This document shows, one piece after another, positions 18,401 to 26,043 of a stretch of 64,000 nt of DNA. A program made the position numbers and the translations under genes. Below the pieces are notes generated by a model. That model searched no databases. It saw only the letters and a program-made list of their open reading frames with translations, and was not told where the DNA came from. Source of the stretch: Streptomyces sp. BK208 (GTDB lineage Bacteria > Actinomycetota > Actinomycetes > Streptomycetales > Streptomycetaceae); NCBI RefSeq assembly GCF_004364245.1, contig NZ_SOAV01000001.1, positions 1-64,000 on the forward strand, in the 5' to 3' direction. Every line of letters begins with the position of its first letter. Positions within the stretch are counted from its first letter, which is position 1.

Positions 18401-18839
18401 TGGAGTAGTCGATCCGGCCGGTCAGGGCGTCGGTCATCCGGAAGCCGAAGACGCGATGCCAGGGGACCTCGCCCTGGCCGCGCGGGACGAAGCCCGCGGC
18501 GGCGGCGAGGGAGGACGGGGCGGCGGAGCGCCGGCCGCCGTGGCGCAGCCGGTCCGACTCCCGCTGCCGCCAGGCCCGTTCGCCGGCCGACGGAGCGGCG
18601 GAGGGGGCCGTGCGGGGCGGGCGGGTGGTGCCGGCGCGGACCGGGGGCATCGCGGCGCGGCCGTGGTCGCCCCAGTGGGAGCCGTCGCTCGGGGCGGGTT
18701 CCGGGACCGCCGTCGCGGGCGCCGCGGCGGCACCGAGGGCGAGGGCGGCGAGCACGGCGACGAAGGAGCCGGCGGCCCGCGGGCGGCCGGAACGTATACG
18801 CGTGCGTCGACGTCTGGTGTCGATGCGCGGCAAGGACAT
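15402..18839 (-). CDS. Secreted RHS/YD-repeat protein
   Basis: The 1145-residue protein begins with a basic stretch and hydrophobic signal (GSFVAVLAALALGAAAAPATA), indicating export. A DUF6531-like region (RMTDALTGRIDYSTGNLML) comes first, then dozens of YD repeats such as YTYDNNDRRTRTSYPGG that build a hollow beta-shell, then the RHS core block PTGLYHLGNRYYDPQLARF. After the DPGG boundary a C-terminal tail of about 85 residues follows; it is Gly/Ser-rich, has four Cys, and ends SVRASYTF. No nuclease or other toxin motif is seen in the tail, so this may be a structural rather than a polymorphic-toxin RHS. The start at 18839 is supported by GGGGG upstream; an earlier in-frame start at 18884 would place 15 extra residues before the signal. 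Confidence 0.9.
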   Translation of the reverse strand: MSLPRIDTRRRRTRIRSGRPRAAGSFVAVLAALALGAAAAPATAVPEPAPSDGSHWGDHGRAAMPPVRAGTTRPPRTAPSAAPSAGERAWRQRESDRLRHGGRRSAAPSSLAAAAGFVPRGQGEVPWHRVFGFRMTDALTGRIDYSTGNLMLAATDFDVAGVGQKLQLNRTFNAFTAPEGQASRPWWLNWERNLDVSGANSVIAYDDTGATLEFTRNADGTFTTPTGWSKDLRKNADGTYTLTDRGSGTAAVYDANGRLTKTTDRNGGVLTVTAHLDPQSGASAGFKLTETRSGRWIDLTRANSTRWSAKDNTGRTVTYDLSADHGDILRTTDTTGHTTAYAYDGDGRVTKVTSSEGRSTAFTYDSADRVTSMRRYAENGDGGSGPTYTYAYSAAGAAEQGTTTVTDPLGHRTTYEHNADGEMVKVTDALGHARSSTYQNHLLQTATDAMGTGSGGSGGNVTAYGWDTRNNPTSAKLPTGATSTGQWQTVAGAERPSSSTGADGEKSSYTYDAAGNTASVATTGTGGGTRTFAYNEATPHCGGFQGQICTATDANGKKTEFHYDAAGNLDTATPPAPLGRTTYTYDALGRTATATDGRGVKVSYTYDRRDRVTTVATTGSADVTYTYDGDGNLTTRTDATGTQRYQFDALSRETIRTLQDGSQTVLAYTADGNVDTYRDPGGTTTYQWDAADRLTQLTGPQGKKTTYTYDNNDRRTRTSYPGGTAQTQTLDASGRPTDIRVITPSGIISDHLAYTYVYAAGGQTKDGTKVRTRTDTLTRTRTDYSYDGAGRLSLAKETDPQGRETSWQYCFDAAGNLTSQGDRIGCPAPTAYTYNDASQLTARNGVTTGWSYDKAGNETAGAPTEQAARSAEQYTDYGQLKSLTTGGTSYAAQYASTDSSERTRLGDTVFHNGPLGLSGQTRAGKDTEFVREPGGTLNSASTGGASYYYLTDALGSVIGLVDESGKRSNTYAYTPTGLPRAGTTETVPQPYRFAGGQQDPTGLYHLGNRYYDPQLARFTQPDPSGQEKNPYLYAEGDPVNRIDPGGLLSGTANGEACFYVCLGVGGTVNSDGSFHLNLSAGFGSPGVSGGVEVGSGSASKGFSVPTTCSAGPVSGTVDLRSGQGSASVSPKWSSPKCSVRASYTF

Positions 18840-19204
18840 CGTTTCCCCCTGTGGATGTGAAGGCACGGGGGCCACGACAGCCACCCGGCTCCCTCAAAGT
18901 GGCACGCGGCCGCCGGGCGGCCGCGGTCCGTTCCCCGAATCGCACGGAGTATGCGGGCCGTTATACGGCCATCGTCGAACAGGCGGATCACGGCGGTGTT
19001 CCTCGGGGGACCGCGCGGACGTGCTGCGGCGGCAGACTCGGACGGTGCGCGAACATGGCCGATTCCGGGGCGCGGAAGAGATTCCTCCGAAGAGATCAGC
19101 CGGTACAAAAGGTGAGGTGAGCGGGCCGTCGGCTGCCGCACTCGACGGGTGCGTGCACAAGCGCGCCTGTCACTTCTTCGGCCGTGCCCTGATCGGAGTC
19201 CATC
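18840..19204. promoter_or_regulatory. Divergent upstream region of the RHS and I36 genes
   Basis: This 365-base gap separates two divergent exported-protein genes and must contain both promoters. I could not pick a convincing -35/-10 pair. The minus side ends in GGGGGAAAC (RHS ribosome binding site), and the plus side ends in GGAG at 19195-19198 (I36 ribosome binding site). Confidence 0.45.
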
Positions 19205-19579
19205 GTGCGCAAGCGTCTGCTGCTCCCCCTGCTCGCCTCCGCCGCCCTCACGGGCGTCGTCGCCCTGGCGCCCACGGCGTCCGCCGAGGCCGATCCGCCC
19301 GGTTGCGGCAAGGAGTTCTTCTGCATCTACGCCGGAGAGGGTCAGACCGGCCAGCTGCTGGTGAAGTCCCAGCACAGCTGGACCGGCAGCGTCAGCGGGC
19401 GCTCGGTGTTCAACAACGGCATCCCCTACCCCGACGCCGACCACATCCAGCTGACCTGGACCTACCAGGGCGCGACCTACGGGCAGTGCCTGCACTACAA
19501 CCCGGGCCCCGGCACCTACAAACTCGACTTCGCGGAGGGGGTCACCTTCACCGGCGCCAAGTGGCGCGGGGAGTGCTGA
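19205..19579 (+). CDS. Secreted peptidase inhibitor family I36-like protein
   Basis: The 124-residue product has a signal peptide (VRKRLLLPLLASAALTGVV, cut near ASAEA) and a mature domain with four cysteines in the pattern GCGKEFFCIYAGEG ... GQCLHYN ... WRGEC, which fits I36/beta-gamma-crystallin-like small secreted proteins of Streptomyces (SMPI type). It may inhibit extracellular metalloproteases; that is inferred from the family. The GTG is preceded by GGAG. It is divergent from the RHS gene. Confidence 0.78.
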   Translation: MRKRLLLPLLASAALTGVVALAPTASAEADPPGCGKEFFCIYAGEGQTGQLLVKSQHSWTGSVSGRSVFNNGIPYPDADHIQLTWTYQGATYGQCLHYNPGPGTYKLDFAEGVTFTGAKWRGEC

Positions 19580-19669
19580 GCGGGCGGTCGGCCCGGCGCG
19601 GGCTGTTTCGGCGGCGCGGGTCGGGGCAAGCGGACGGCACAGTCGAACGCCGCCTACGGGAGGAACCAC

Positions 19670-19843
19670 GTGAGCGCAGGAGAGAAGGCCAAGGCGAAGA
19701 CCGAGAAGGTCGTCGGCAAGGCGGTCAGGAAGACGGCGCACGCGGTCGGCGACGACACGACCGCGGCCAAGGGTGCGGCGCTCCAGGCGCGGGGCGAGGC
19801 CCGGGACGCCAAGGAGAAGTCCAAGGGCAAGCTGAAGCCCTGA
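19670..19843 (+). CDS. CsbD-family stress protein
   Basis: The 57-residue protein is highly charged: KAKAKTEKVVGKAVRKTAHA, then AAKGAALQARGEARDAKEK. This is the CsbD/UPF0337 pattern, in which about 60 lysine- and alanine-rich residues form a helical hairpin. Homologues are induced by general stress sigma factors. The GTG at 19670 follows GGGAGG at 19658-19663. A strong terminator lies 25 bases downstream. Confidence 0.8.
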   Translation: MSAGEKAKAKTEKVVGKAVRKTAHAVGDDTTAAKGAALQARGEARDAKEKSKGKLKP

Positions 19844-19867
19844 CGCAGCGCGGAGCCTGACAGTCGG

Positions 19868-19935
19868 CGGGCCCGCATCCCCGGAACCCCTCGGCGCCCG
19901 ATCGCGCGAGGAGGGGCTCGGGGGGTGCGGGCCCG
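19868..19935. terminator. Long terminator-like hairpin after csbD-type gene
   Basis: CGGGCCCGCA at 19868-19877 pairs perfectly with TGCGGGCCCG at 19926-19935, and inner arms CCCCG/CGGGG and CCCCTC/GAGGGG extend the stem, giving more than 20 paired bases. It probably terminates transcription from the CsbD gene. Confidence 0.7.
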
Positions 19936-19983
19936 TGCCGTCGGGCGGCCCCGGATCGTCCGCCACGCCCACGGCAGACGTCC

Positions 19984-20361
19984 GTGTCGACCGGCGCCGG
20001 GTATGTGTCCCATTCGGCCCTCGCCGGAGTCATCGACGACCCCGACGCCCTGGTGCGTGCAGCCTCCTACGAAGCTCCGGGCACGACCGGCTGCCCGGCT
20101 CCCCTGGCCGCCCGCGCGCAGGCAGCCCTGTCCGACCCGGCCTGGCAGCTGCTGGTCGGCGCCGCCAGTGCTCTGTCCTTCGCAAACGCCAACCCCGCGG
20201 CCCCCGTCCTCGCCAAAGCTCTCGCCGACCCGAACGCCGACGTCCGCAAGGCCGCCGTGGCGGCACTGACCCGGCACCGGGCCACCGAGGACGCCCGAGC
20301 GGCCCTGGCCACGGCGACGACGGACCCGGACGTCAGGGCCTACCGTCCCCGGGCACGGTGA
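19984..20361 (+). CDS. HEAT-repeat protein, possibly truncated
   Basis: The 125-residue frame contains alpha-helical HEAT repeats: AVIDDPDALVRAAS-like turns, then VLAKALADPNADVRKAAVAALTRH and ARAALATATTDPDVRAY. Such repeats form protein-binding solenoids. No signal peptide is seen and the GTG at 19984 lacks a clear ribosome binding site. The last residues (RPRAR) look out of register with the repeat, so the end may be frameshifted and the gene may be a remnant of a longer repeat protein. It converges on the SsuD gene. Confidence 0.5.
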   Translation: MSTGAGYVSHSALAGVIDDPDALVRAASYEAPGTTGCPAPLAARAQAALSDPAWQLLVGAASALSFANANPAAPVLAKALADPNADVRKAAVAALTRHRATEDARAALATATTDPDVRAYRPRAR

Positions 20362-20420
20362 CGGCACCGCGGTGCCGGTGACGCCCCGGGGACCGGTCAC
20401 CGTCTCGGAGCCGTCGGCGA

Positions 20421-21593
20421 TCACGCGGGGTGTCGTGGGTTCCCGGCGCCGACGAAGGGGACCTGGGCGGTGGGCCCCGCGTCCGGCACGGCGCGGAAGG
20501 GGTGGGCCCACAGTCCCTGTGCCGTGAGCTTCGGCAGGACGCCCTCCCCGAACCAGTAGGCCTCCTCCAGGTGCGGGTAGCCCGAGAGCACGAACTCCTC
20601 GATGCCCAGGGCCGCGTACTCCTTGATCCGGTCGGCGACCTCCTCGTGACTGCCGACCAGCGCGGTACCCGCTCCGCCCCGTACCAGCCCGATGCCGGCC
20701 CAGAGGTTCGGGTGGATCTCCAGGGCGTCCCGCCTGCCGCCGTGCAGGGCAAGCATGCGCTGCTGCCCCTCGGACTCGCTGCGGGCCAGGCCCGCCTGGA
20801 CGGCCTTGACGGCCTCGGGATCGAAGCCGTCCACGAGCCGGTTCGCCTCCGCCCAGGCCTGCTCGGACGTGTCGCGTGTGATGACATGCAGCCGGATGCC
20901 GAACCGGACGGTGCGTCCCTGCTCGGCTGCCAGCCTCCGGATCCACGCGATCTTCTCGGCGACTGCGGCCGGCGGCTCGCCCCAGGTGAGGTAGACGTCC
21001 GCATGGCGGGCGGCGATCTCGCCGGCGATCGGTGAGGAGCCGCCGAAGTACACCTCCGGGACCGGGTCGGGTACCCGGGCGAGCCGGGCGTCCTCGACCT
21101 GGAGGTGCTCGCCGACCAGATCGACGGTCTTGCCCTCCCACAACTCCCGGACGATCCGGAGGAATTCGCCGGTGCGACGGTACCGGTCGTCCTTGTCGAG
21201 GAAGTCGCCGTAGGCGCGCTGTTCGTGACTCTCGCCGCCGGTGACGACGTTGAGCAGCAGCCGTCCGCCGGTCTGCCGCTGGAAGGTGGAGGCCATCTGC
21301 GCGGCGAGCGTGGGTGAGACGAAGCCGGGCCGGAAGGCGACCAGGAACTTCAGTCGCTCCGTGTTCTGGCTGACCATCGCGGTGGTGAGCCACGCGTCCT
21401 CGCACCAGGCACCGGTGGGGGTGAGCGCGCCGACGAAACCGAGGCCCTCGGCGGCGCGGGCGATCTGGCTCAGGTAGGCGACGGACGGCGGCCGGTCGCG
21501 GCCGGACTCGCCGGCGGGGGTGCCGTGGCCGCCGCCGACGACATGACGGCTGTCGCCGTTGGTGGGCAGGAACCAGTGGAAGGTGAGGGACAC
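20421..21593 (-). CDS. ssuD: FMNH2-dependent alkanesulfonate monooxygenase (SsuD)
   Basis: The 390-residue protein is a luciferase-like (LLM) monooxygenase that cleaves alkanesulfonates to aldehyde and sulfite with FMNH2 and O2. The N-terminus SLTFHWFLPTNGDSRHVVGGG matches SsuD closely, as do FLVAFRPGF, GGRLLLNVVTGG and YFGGSSPIAGE. Length fits the family (about 380). The GTG start is preceded by GGAG. It is the last gene of a five-gene minus-strand operon; the FMNH2 should come from the SsuE-like reductase two genes upstream. No sulfonate ABC transporter (ssuABC) is present in the window. Confidence 0.9.
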   Translation of the reverse strand: MSLTFHWFLPTNGDSRHVVGGGHGTPAGESGRDRPPSVAYLSQIARAAEGLGFVGALTPTGAWCEDAWLTTAMVSQNTERLKFLVAFRPGFVSPTLAAQMASTFQRQTGGRLLLNVVTGGESHEQRAYGDFLDKDDRYRRTGEFLRIVRELWEGKTVDLVGEHLQVEDARLARVPDPVPEVYFGGSSPIAGEIAARHADVYLTWGEPPAAVAEKIAWIRRLAAEQGRTVRFGIRLHVITRDTSEQAWAEANRLVDGFDPEAVKAVQAGLARSESEGQQRMLALHGGRRDALEIHPNLWAGIGLVRGGAGTALVGSHEEVADRIKEYAALGIEEFVLSGYPHLEEAYWFGEGVLPKLTAQGLWAHPFRAVPDAGPTAQVPFVGAGNPRHPA

Positions 21594-21622
21594 GTGGGGG
21601 TCTCCGTTCGGAGGGCGTCGGT

Positions 21623-22810
21623 CTACAGCAGTCCGTGCCGGGGTGGCCTGGTGCCGTTGAGGAGGTAGCGGCCGATGTGCTGGACCTTCCAGCGGGCCGG
21701 ATCGTGAAGGGTGTGCGTGCGGGCGTCACGCCAGTGGCGGTGCAGGCCCAGCGAGTCGAGGGCGGCGCGGGTGCCGGCGACCTCGAAGAGGGCGCTGCCG
21801 ATCTCCACGGCGGCCTCCGCCGCGGTCACCTTGGCCGCGGCGACCGCGATCGACGCCTCGGCGGCGGAGTGGTCCGTCAGGTCGTCCCGGGCGGCGTCGA
21901 CCGTCCGGGCGGCCTCGCGCAGCAGTGCCTGTGCCGTCCTGACGCGGAGGTCGAGCTCGCCGAACCGCTGGACGAGCAGCGGGTCCTCCGCGGCCGTCTC
22001 GAACCCGCTCTCGAACCACGGCCGGCTCTTCGTGCGGACGAAGTCCGCGGCCTCCGCCAGCGCGCCGGAGGCGATGCCGGCGTCGATGGCGGCATGCAGC
22101 AACTGGGCCACTGCCCCGTGAAGTTGGGGACCCTGGAAGGTGAGGTGGTGCGGCACGACCCGGTCGGCGGGGACAGGCACCGACTCCAGGCGGACGGTTC
22201 CGCTGGCCGTGGTGCGCTGTCCCATGCCGTCCCAGTCGTCCACGACCGTGAGGCCGGGCGCGTCGCGCGGTACGTACGCCACGTGTAGAGAGTCGTCGTC
22301 GGCGCGGGCGAGGACGGGAATCCAGTGGGCGAACAGCGCGCCCGTGGAGTAGTGCTTCACGCCGTCGAGGACGTACGACCCGTCCGGGCGTCGCGCGAGC
22401 CTGGTACGGATGTCCTGCACGTGCTTGGTGCCCGCCTCGGACTGGGCGTTGCCGAACCGTCTGCCGCGCAGCACCTCACCGAAGAAGAACTTCTGCTGCT
22501 CGTGCGTCCCCTGCCGGCGCAGCACGTTGACGTAGACGAAGTGGCTCTGCGGGATCTGCGCGAGGCTGGCGTCGGCGGTGGCCAGCAGTCGGAAGACCTC
22601 GGCGAGCGTCTCCGCGCGGACGTCCGCGCCGCCGAACTCGGCCGGGACGTTCACCCCGAGCAGCCCGGAGGCGGAAAGCCGTTCCAGCTCCGCGTGCGGC
22701 AGCCGGCGTACGGCGTCCCGCTCGGCGGCGGCCTGGCGGAAGTCCGCGGCCAGATCGGCGGCGACGGCGAGGGCCTCGTCGTCCCCGCCGATCACGGCCG
22801 GGGCGCTCAT
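21623..22810 (-). CDS. SfnB-like acyl-CoA-dehydrogenase-fold flavin monooxygenase
   Basis: The 395-residue protein has the acyl-CoA dehydrogenase fold but belongs with the DszC/SfnB flavin monooxygenases of sulfur acquisition. Visible blocks include LLGVNVPAEFGGADV, DASLAQIPQSHF, GVKHYSTGALFAHW and, near the end, the family motif THTLHDPARWKVQHIG. The two-component members use reduced flavin supplied by a partner reductase. The ATG overlaps the stop of the upstream FMN-reductase gene (ATGA at 22807-22810), consistent with that partnership. Confidence 0.85.
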   Translation of the reverse strand: MSAPAVIGGDDEALAVAADLAADFRQAAAERDAVRRLPHAELERLSASGLLGVNVPAEFGGADVRAETLAEVFRLLATADASLAQIPQSHFVYVNVLRRQGTHEQQKFFFGEVLRGRRFGNAQSEAGTKHVQDIRTRLARRPDGSYVLDGVKHYSTGALFAHWIPVLARADDDSLHVAYVPRDAPGLTVVDDWDGMGQRTTASGTVRLESVPVPADRVVPHHLTFQGPQLHGAVAQLLHAAIDAGIASGALAEAADFVRTKSRPWFESGFETAAEDPLLVQRFGELDLRVRTAQALLREAARTVDAARDDLTDHSAAEASIAVAAAKVTAAEAAVEIGSALFEVAGTRAALDSLGLHRHWRDARTHTLHDPARWKVQHIGRYLLNGTRPPRHGLL

Positions 22811-23364
22811 CCGGTGGCCGCCAGCACCGTTGTACGGCCGCCCAGGGCGAGCGAGAACTGGTCCGTGACCTGGGCCAGCGCCTCGGCGGCGCCCGGAGCG
22901 ACGATCAGCGAGCCGTCGACGCCCACGGTGAGGTCCTTGTCGAGGGTGAACCAGCCCGGGACGATGTGCGTGGCTCCCATGGAACTCAGCACGGGGCGCA
23001 GGGCGTAGTCGATGGCCAGGACGTGGGCGGTGGAGCCGCCCGTGGCCAGCGGCAGCACCGTCTTGCCGGCCAGCGCGTACTGGGGCAGCAGATCCAGCAA
23101 CGACTTCAGCAGCCCGGAGTAGGCGGCCTTGTAGACGGGGGTGCCGACCACGACCCCGTCGGCCCGCTCGACCAGGGCGGCGGCCTGGATGATCTCCGGG
23201 TGCCGGAAGTCCGCCCCGAGCAGGGCGTCGGCGGGCAGGGTCCGGACGTCGAGCGGGATCACCTCGTGCCCCTGCGCTGTGAGCCGGTTGTCCAGGTGGC
23301 GCAGCAGCCGGGCGGTGCGGGAGGCGGCGGACGGACTGCCGGAGATGGAGAGGATGGTGGCCAT
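22807..23364 (-). CDS. NADPH-dependent FMN reductase (SsuE-like)
   Basis: The 185-residue flavodoxin-fold protein starts ATILSISGSPSAASRT, the FMN phosphate-binding loop, and has GVVVGTPVYKAAYSGLLKSL and LPLATGGSTAH, typical of SsuE/MsuE FMN reductases. It should supply FMNH2 to the four monooxygenases encoded around it (SfnG, the DszC-like enzyme, SfnB, SsuD). It begins 13 bases after the upstream gene and overlaps the downstream gene by four bases, so coupling in the operon is tight. Confidence 0.9.
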   Translation of the reverse strand: MATILSISGSPSAASRTARLLRHLDNRLTAQGHEVIPLDVRTLPADALLGADFRHPEIIQAAALVERADGVVVGTPVYKAAYSGLLKSLLDLLPQYALAGKTVLPLATGGSTAHVLAIDYALRPVLSSMGATHIVPGWFTLDKDLTVGVDGSLIVAPGAAEALAQVTDQFSLALGGRTTVLAATG

Positions 23365-23377
23365 GAGGGAGGACCTT

Positions 23378-24595
23378 TCAGGAGTACCAGGTGGGCTGCG
23401 GCAGTTCGCCGGTGAGGACGTGGCGGCCGACTTCGCGGCGCTTGTAGGCGACCGGGTCGTGGAGCGAATGGGTGCGGACGTTGCGCCAGAAGCGGTCGAG
23501 GCCCTCCGCGGAGGCGGTGGCACGCGCGCCAGTCACCTCGAAGATGCGTTGGGTGATGTCCAGGGCCACGTCGGTGGCGCGGGCCTTCACCGCGGCGACC
23601 CGGACCTCGAACTCGCCCCGGTCCTGCTCGGTGACCGCGTCCGGGTCGTCGTGCAGCCTCTGGCCCTCGGTGGCCACGGCGTCGGCCAGGGCCTCGACGG
23701 CCCACAGCTTGGCGGTGAGGTCGCCGTAGATGTCGATGACGTACGGCTCGTCGACGGCGTGCTTGTGGCCGCCGTGCAGCCAGGGCCGTGACTTGGTCCG
23801 GGTGTAGGTGGCGGCGGTCTCCAGTGCGCCGGCGGCGATGCCGAGGTAGAAGTTGACGAAGACGAGCTGGATGGTGGGCACGTTGAGGGTGTTGTAGACG
23901 CGCGGCCGGAACCGCTTGTCGACGTAGCCCGCCGCGGCCGACCAGGGGACCCGTACGGCGTCGAGGGTGACGCCGCCGCTCTCGGTGAGGCGCTGGCCGA
24001 TGTTGTCCCAGTCCTCGTGGAAGGTCAGGCCCTGGCTGTCGGACGGAACGATGGCGAAGACGTGGTCGTCGGTGCCGGCCAGGACGCCTTCCAGCACCGT
24101 GACGTCGGAGACCTTGCTGCCGGTGGAGAAGGACTTGCGGCCGGTGAAGGTGAGCGTGTCGCCCTCGTCCCTCACCACCACGTCCTCGTCGCGCGGGTTG
24201 ACCGCGCCGCCGAAGAACCACTGGTTGCGGGCGGCCTCGGCCTCCACGTGCTCCCACTGCTCGCGGGTGCCGACCAGTCGGGCGGCCCAGTTCCACAGGT
24301 AGTGGTAGCCGAGCAGCTGGCCGATGGAACCGTCCGCCTTGGCGACCTCGCGGACGACACGGTAGGCGGTGGGCCAGTCCTGGCCCCCGCCGCCGTGCTC
24401 GACGGGGCCGAGCAGGGTTACCAGGCCGGACTCCTTCAACAGTCGGACCTCGGCGTACGGGGTGGCGGCGGTCTTGTCCCGGGCGGCCGCGTCGGAGGCG
24501 AGGACGGCGGCGACGTCGGCGGCGCGGGCGATCCAGCCGGCGGCGTCGGTCGGGGCGGGGGCGGTCTTCCAGTCGGCCGGTGCGACGGTGCTCAT
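23378..24595 (-). CDS. DszC-like flavin-dependent sulfur monooxygenase
   Basis: The 405-residue protein has the acyl-CoA dehydrogenase fold with DszC-type features: LLGPVEHGGGGQDWPTAYRV, QLLGYHYLWNWAARLVGT, GRKSFSTGSKVSD and the C-terminal RTHSLHDPVAYKRREVG. DszC oxidises dibenzothiophene to its sulfone; relatives in soil bacteria act on other organosulfur compounds, so the substrate here is open. It is about 20% longer in the loops than SfnB but shares the TKSRPW segment with the neighbouring paralogue, which suggests an old duplication. The start at 24595 is preceded by AGAGAGG; an upstream start at 24628 lacks one. Confidence 0.85.
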   Translation of the reverse strand: MSTVAPADWKTAPAPTDAAGWIARAADVAAVLASDAAARDKTAATPYAEVRLLKESGLVTLLGPVEHGGGGQDWPTAYRVVREVAKADGSIGQLLGYHYLWNWAARLVGTREQWEHVEAEAARNQWFFGGAVNPRDEDVVVRDEGDTLTFTGRKSFSTGSKVSDVTVLEGVLAGTDDHVFAIVPSDSQGLTFHEDWDNIGQRLTESGGVTLDAVRVPWSAAAGYVDKRFRPRVYNTLNVPTIQLVFVNFYLGIAAGALETAATYTRTKSRPWLHGGHKHAVDEPYVIDIYGDLTAKLWAVEALADAVATEGQRLHDDPDAVTEQDRGEFEVRVAAVKARATDVALDITQRIFEVTGARATASAEGLDRFWRNVRTHSLHDPVAYKRREVGRHVLTGELPQPTWYS

Positions 24596-24634
24596 GGGGG
24601 TACCTCTCTTACTCTCGGTGCCGTTCACGGGTGG

Positions 24635-25762
24635 TCAGGCGCGGACGGTGACGGGATCGGACTCGTGCTGCCGGGCCTCCAGTTCGCGTACGAGGGGCAG
24701 CACCCGCTTGCCGAAGTACTCGACCTCCTCCAGGTAGTGCAGGAAGCCGAGGAGGAAGAGGTCGACGCCGAGGCGCTTGTAGGCGACGATCCGCTCGGCG
24801 ATCTGTTCCGGGGTGCCGATCAGACCCGTACGGAAGCCGTCGTTGTACTGGACGAGGTCCTCGAAGTCCGAGTCCTGCCACATGCCCTTGCCGTCGGCGG
24901 TGGACTGCCCGGCCTGCTGGACGGCGTCCCGGAAGCCGTGCACGGCCGGGGCGTCGGCCTTGGCGACGATCTCGCGCAGCGTGTCGCGGGCCTCGGCCTC
25001 GGTGTCGCGGGCGATGAGGAAGCCGTTGAGTCCGAACTTCGGTGGCGTACGGCCCGCTCGGGCGGCGGAGTCGCGGACGTCGGCGAGCTGCTCGGTGACG
25101 CCGTCGAAGTCCTTGCCGTTGCTGAAGTACCAGTCGGAGACGCGGCCCGCCATGGCGCGGGCGGCGGTGGAGTTGCCGCCCTGGAAGATCTCCGGGTGCG
25201 GACGCTCGGGCGTGTTCAGCGGCTTGGGCTTGAGGGAGAAGTCGCGCACCCGGTAGAAGTCACCGGCGAGTTCGGCGTGGTCCTCGGTCCAGATCGTCCG
25301 CAGGGCGGTGATGAACTCCTCGGCGCGCCGGTAGCGTTCGTCGTGCTCCAGCCAGGGCTCGCCGAGGGCGGTGAACTCGCCCTTGAACCAGCCGCTGACG
25401 ACGTTGACAGCGAAGCGGCCGCCCGACAGGTGGTCGGCGGTGGAGCCGAGCTTGGCGAGGACGCCCGGGTGCCAAAGGCCGGGGTGGACCGCGGCGATGA
25501 CTTTCAGCCGCTCGGTGGCAAGGAGCAGGGCGAGGCTGAAGCTGGTCGACTCGTGTTGGTACTCGGCGCCGTAACTGGCCATGTAGCGGACCTGGCTGAG
25601 GGCGTAGTCGAAGCCGTTGTTCTCGGCGAGGACCGCCAGTTCGCGGTTGTAGTCGTAGCCCCAGTCGGTGCGCTGCTCGATGGTGCTGGTGACCAGGCCG
25701 CCGCTGACGTTCGGCACCCAGTAGGCGAAGCGGGCGGGGTCGGAGCCGGGGGTTGCGGGCAT
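24635..25762 (-). CDS. sfnG: Dimethylsulfone monooxygenase (SfnG)
   Basis: The 375-residue LLM flavoprotein matches SfnG: FAYWVPNVSGGLVTSTIEQR at the N-terminus, ALSQVRYMASYGAEYQHEST, and LKPKPLNTPERPHPEIFQGG. SfnG converts dimethylsulfone to methanesulfinate with FMNH2, which feeds sulfonate oxidation and finally sulfite. It is the first structural gene of the operon, preceded by a 199-base leader containing a cysteine-bearing leader peptide and hairpin. The ATG is preceded by AGGAG. Together with SsuD it gives a route from dimethylsulfone to sulfite, missing only the sulfinate step, which may be spontaneous or done by one of the other oxygenases. Confidence 0.92.
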   Translation of the reverse strand: MPATPGSDPARFAYWVPNVSGGLVTSTIEQRTDWGYDYNRELAVLAENNGFDYALSQVRYMASYGAEYQHESTSFSLALLLATERLKVIAAVHPGLWHPGVLAKLGSTADHLSGGRFAVNVVSGWFKGEFTALGEPWLEHDERYRRAEEFITALRTIWTEDHAELAGDFYRVRDFSLKPKPLNTPERPHPEIFQGGNSTAARAMAGRVSDWYFSNGKDFDGVTEQLADVRDSAARAGRTPPKFGLNGFLIARDTEAEARDTLREIVAKADAPAVHGFRDAVQQAGQSTADGKGMWQDSDFEDLVQYNDGFRTGLIGTPEQIAERIVAYKRLGVDLFLLGFLHYLEEVEYFGKRVLPLVRELEARQHESDPVTVRA

Positions 25763-25940
25763 GGGGGAACTCCTGGCATGAGTACGCACGCGAAAGGGGC
25801 GCATGCGTGACAGGGAAACGTGTTCGGTGACCGGGAGCCGGAGGTGCGGCGACGACGTTCCCGGGCAGGGCCGAAATCACTGCGGACAAGGGCTTGCAGT
25901 GGGATTCAAGAAGAAGGATCAGAAGGATCAGCGCGAGTGT

Positions 25941-25953
25941 GAGGGTTTCCCTC
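25941..25953 (-). terminator. Attenuator-type hairpin behind the sfn leader peptide
   Basis: GAGGG-AAA-CCCTC on the minus strand is a perfect five-base-pair stem with a three-base loop, starting eight bases after the leader-peptide stop. It is short, so it could be part of a larger regulatory fold rather than a full terminator. A direct repeat AGAAGGATC (twice within 25911-25930) lies just downstream in the leader. Confidence 0.45.
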
Positions 25954-25961
25954 GGATGCGC

Positions 25962-26036
25962 TCAGACCCGACAGCGGGAGCTGCAGACACGCGCAAGGTC
26001 GACGTGGCGTCGCCGCGTGAGGTCCTGTCGCTTCAT
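25962..26036 (-). CDS. Cysteine-containing leader peptide of the sfn operon
   Basis: A 24-codon reading frame with the core RRRHVDLARVCSSRCR, ending one residue later. Streptomyces genomes carry a family of short leader peptides with an RRHxDLxRV core followed by Cys codons upstream of sulfur-assimilation operons, and this one fits. Stalling at the TGC/TGT codons when cysteinyl-tRNA is short would alter RNA folding downstream, as shown for cysteine attenuators in mycobacteria. A promoter-like pair places the transcription start at or next to the ATG, so the peptide is probably leaderless. The sfnG gene starts 199 bases downstream. Confidence 0.75.
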   Translation of the reverse strand: MKRQDLTRRRHVDLARVCSSRCRV

Positions 26037-26043
26037 GTCATCG

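Noticed and set aside
16107..18860. A 917-codon plus-strand open frame opposite the RHS gene
   Set aside because: Its translation is almost all Gly, Val, Ala and Arg with no domain, as expected for the antisense of a repeat-rich high-GC gene; the minus-strand RHS frame has clear signal peptide, YD repeats and core.
15379..18945. A second long minus-strand frame (1188 codons) over the RHS gene
   Set aside because: It is an Arg/His/Pro-rich out-of-frame shadow of the RHS gene.
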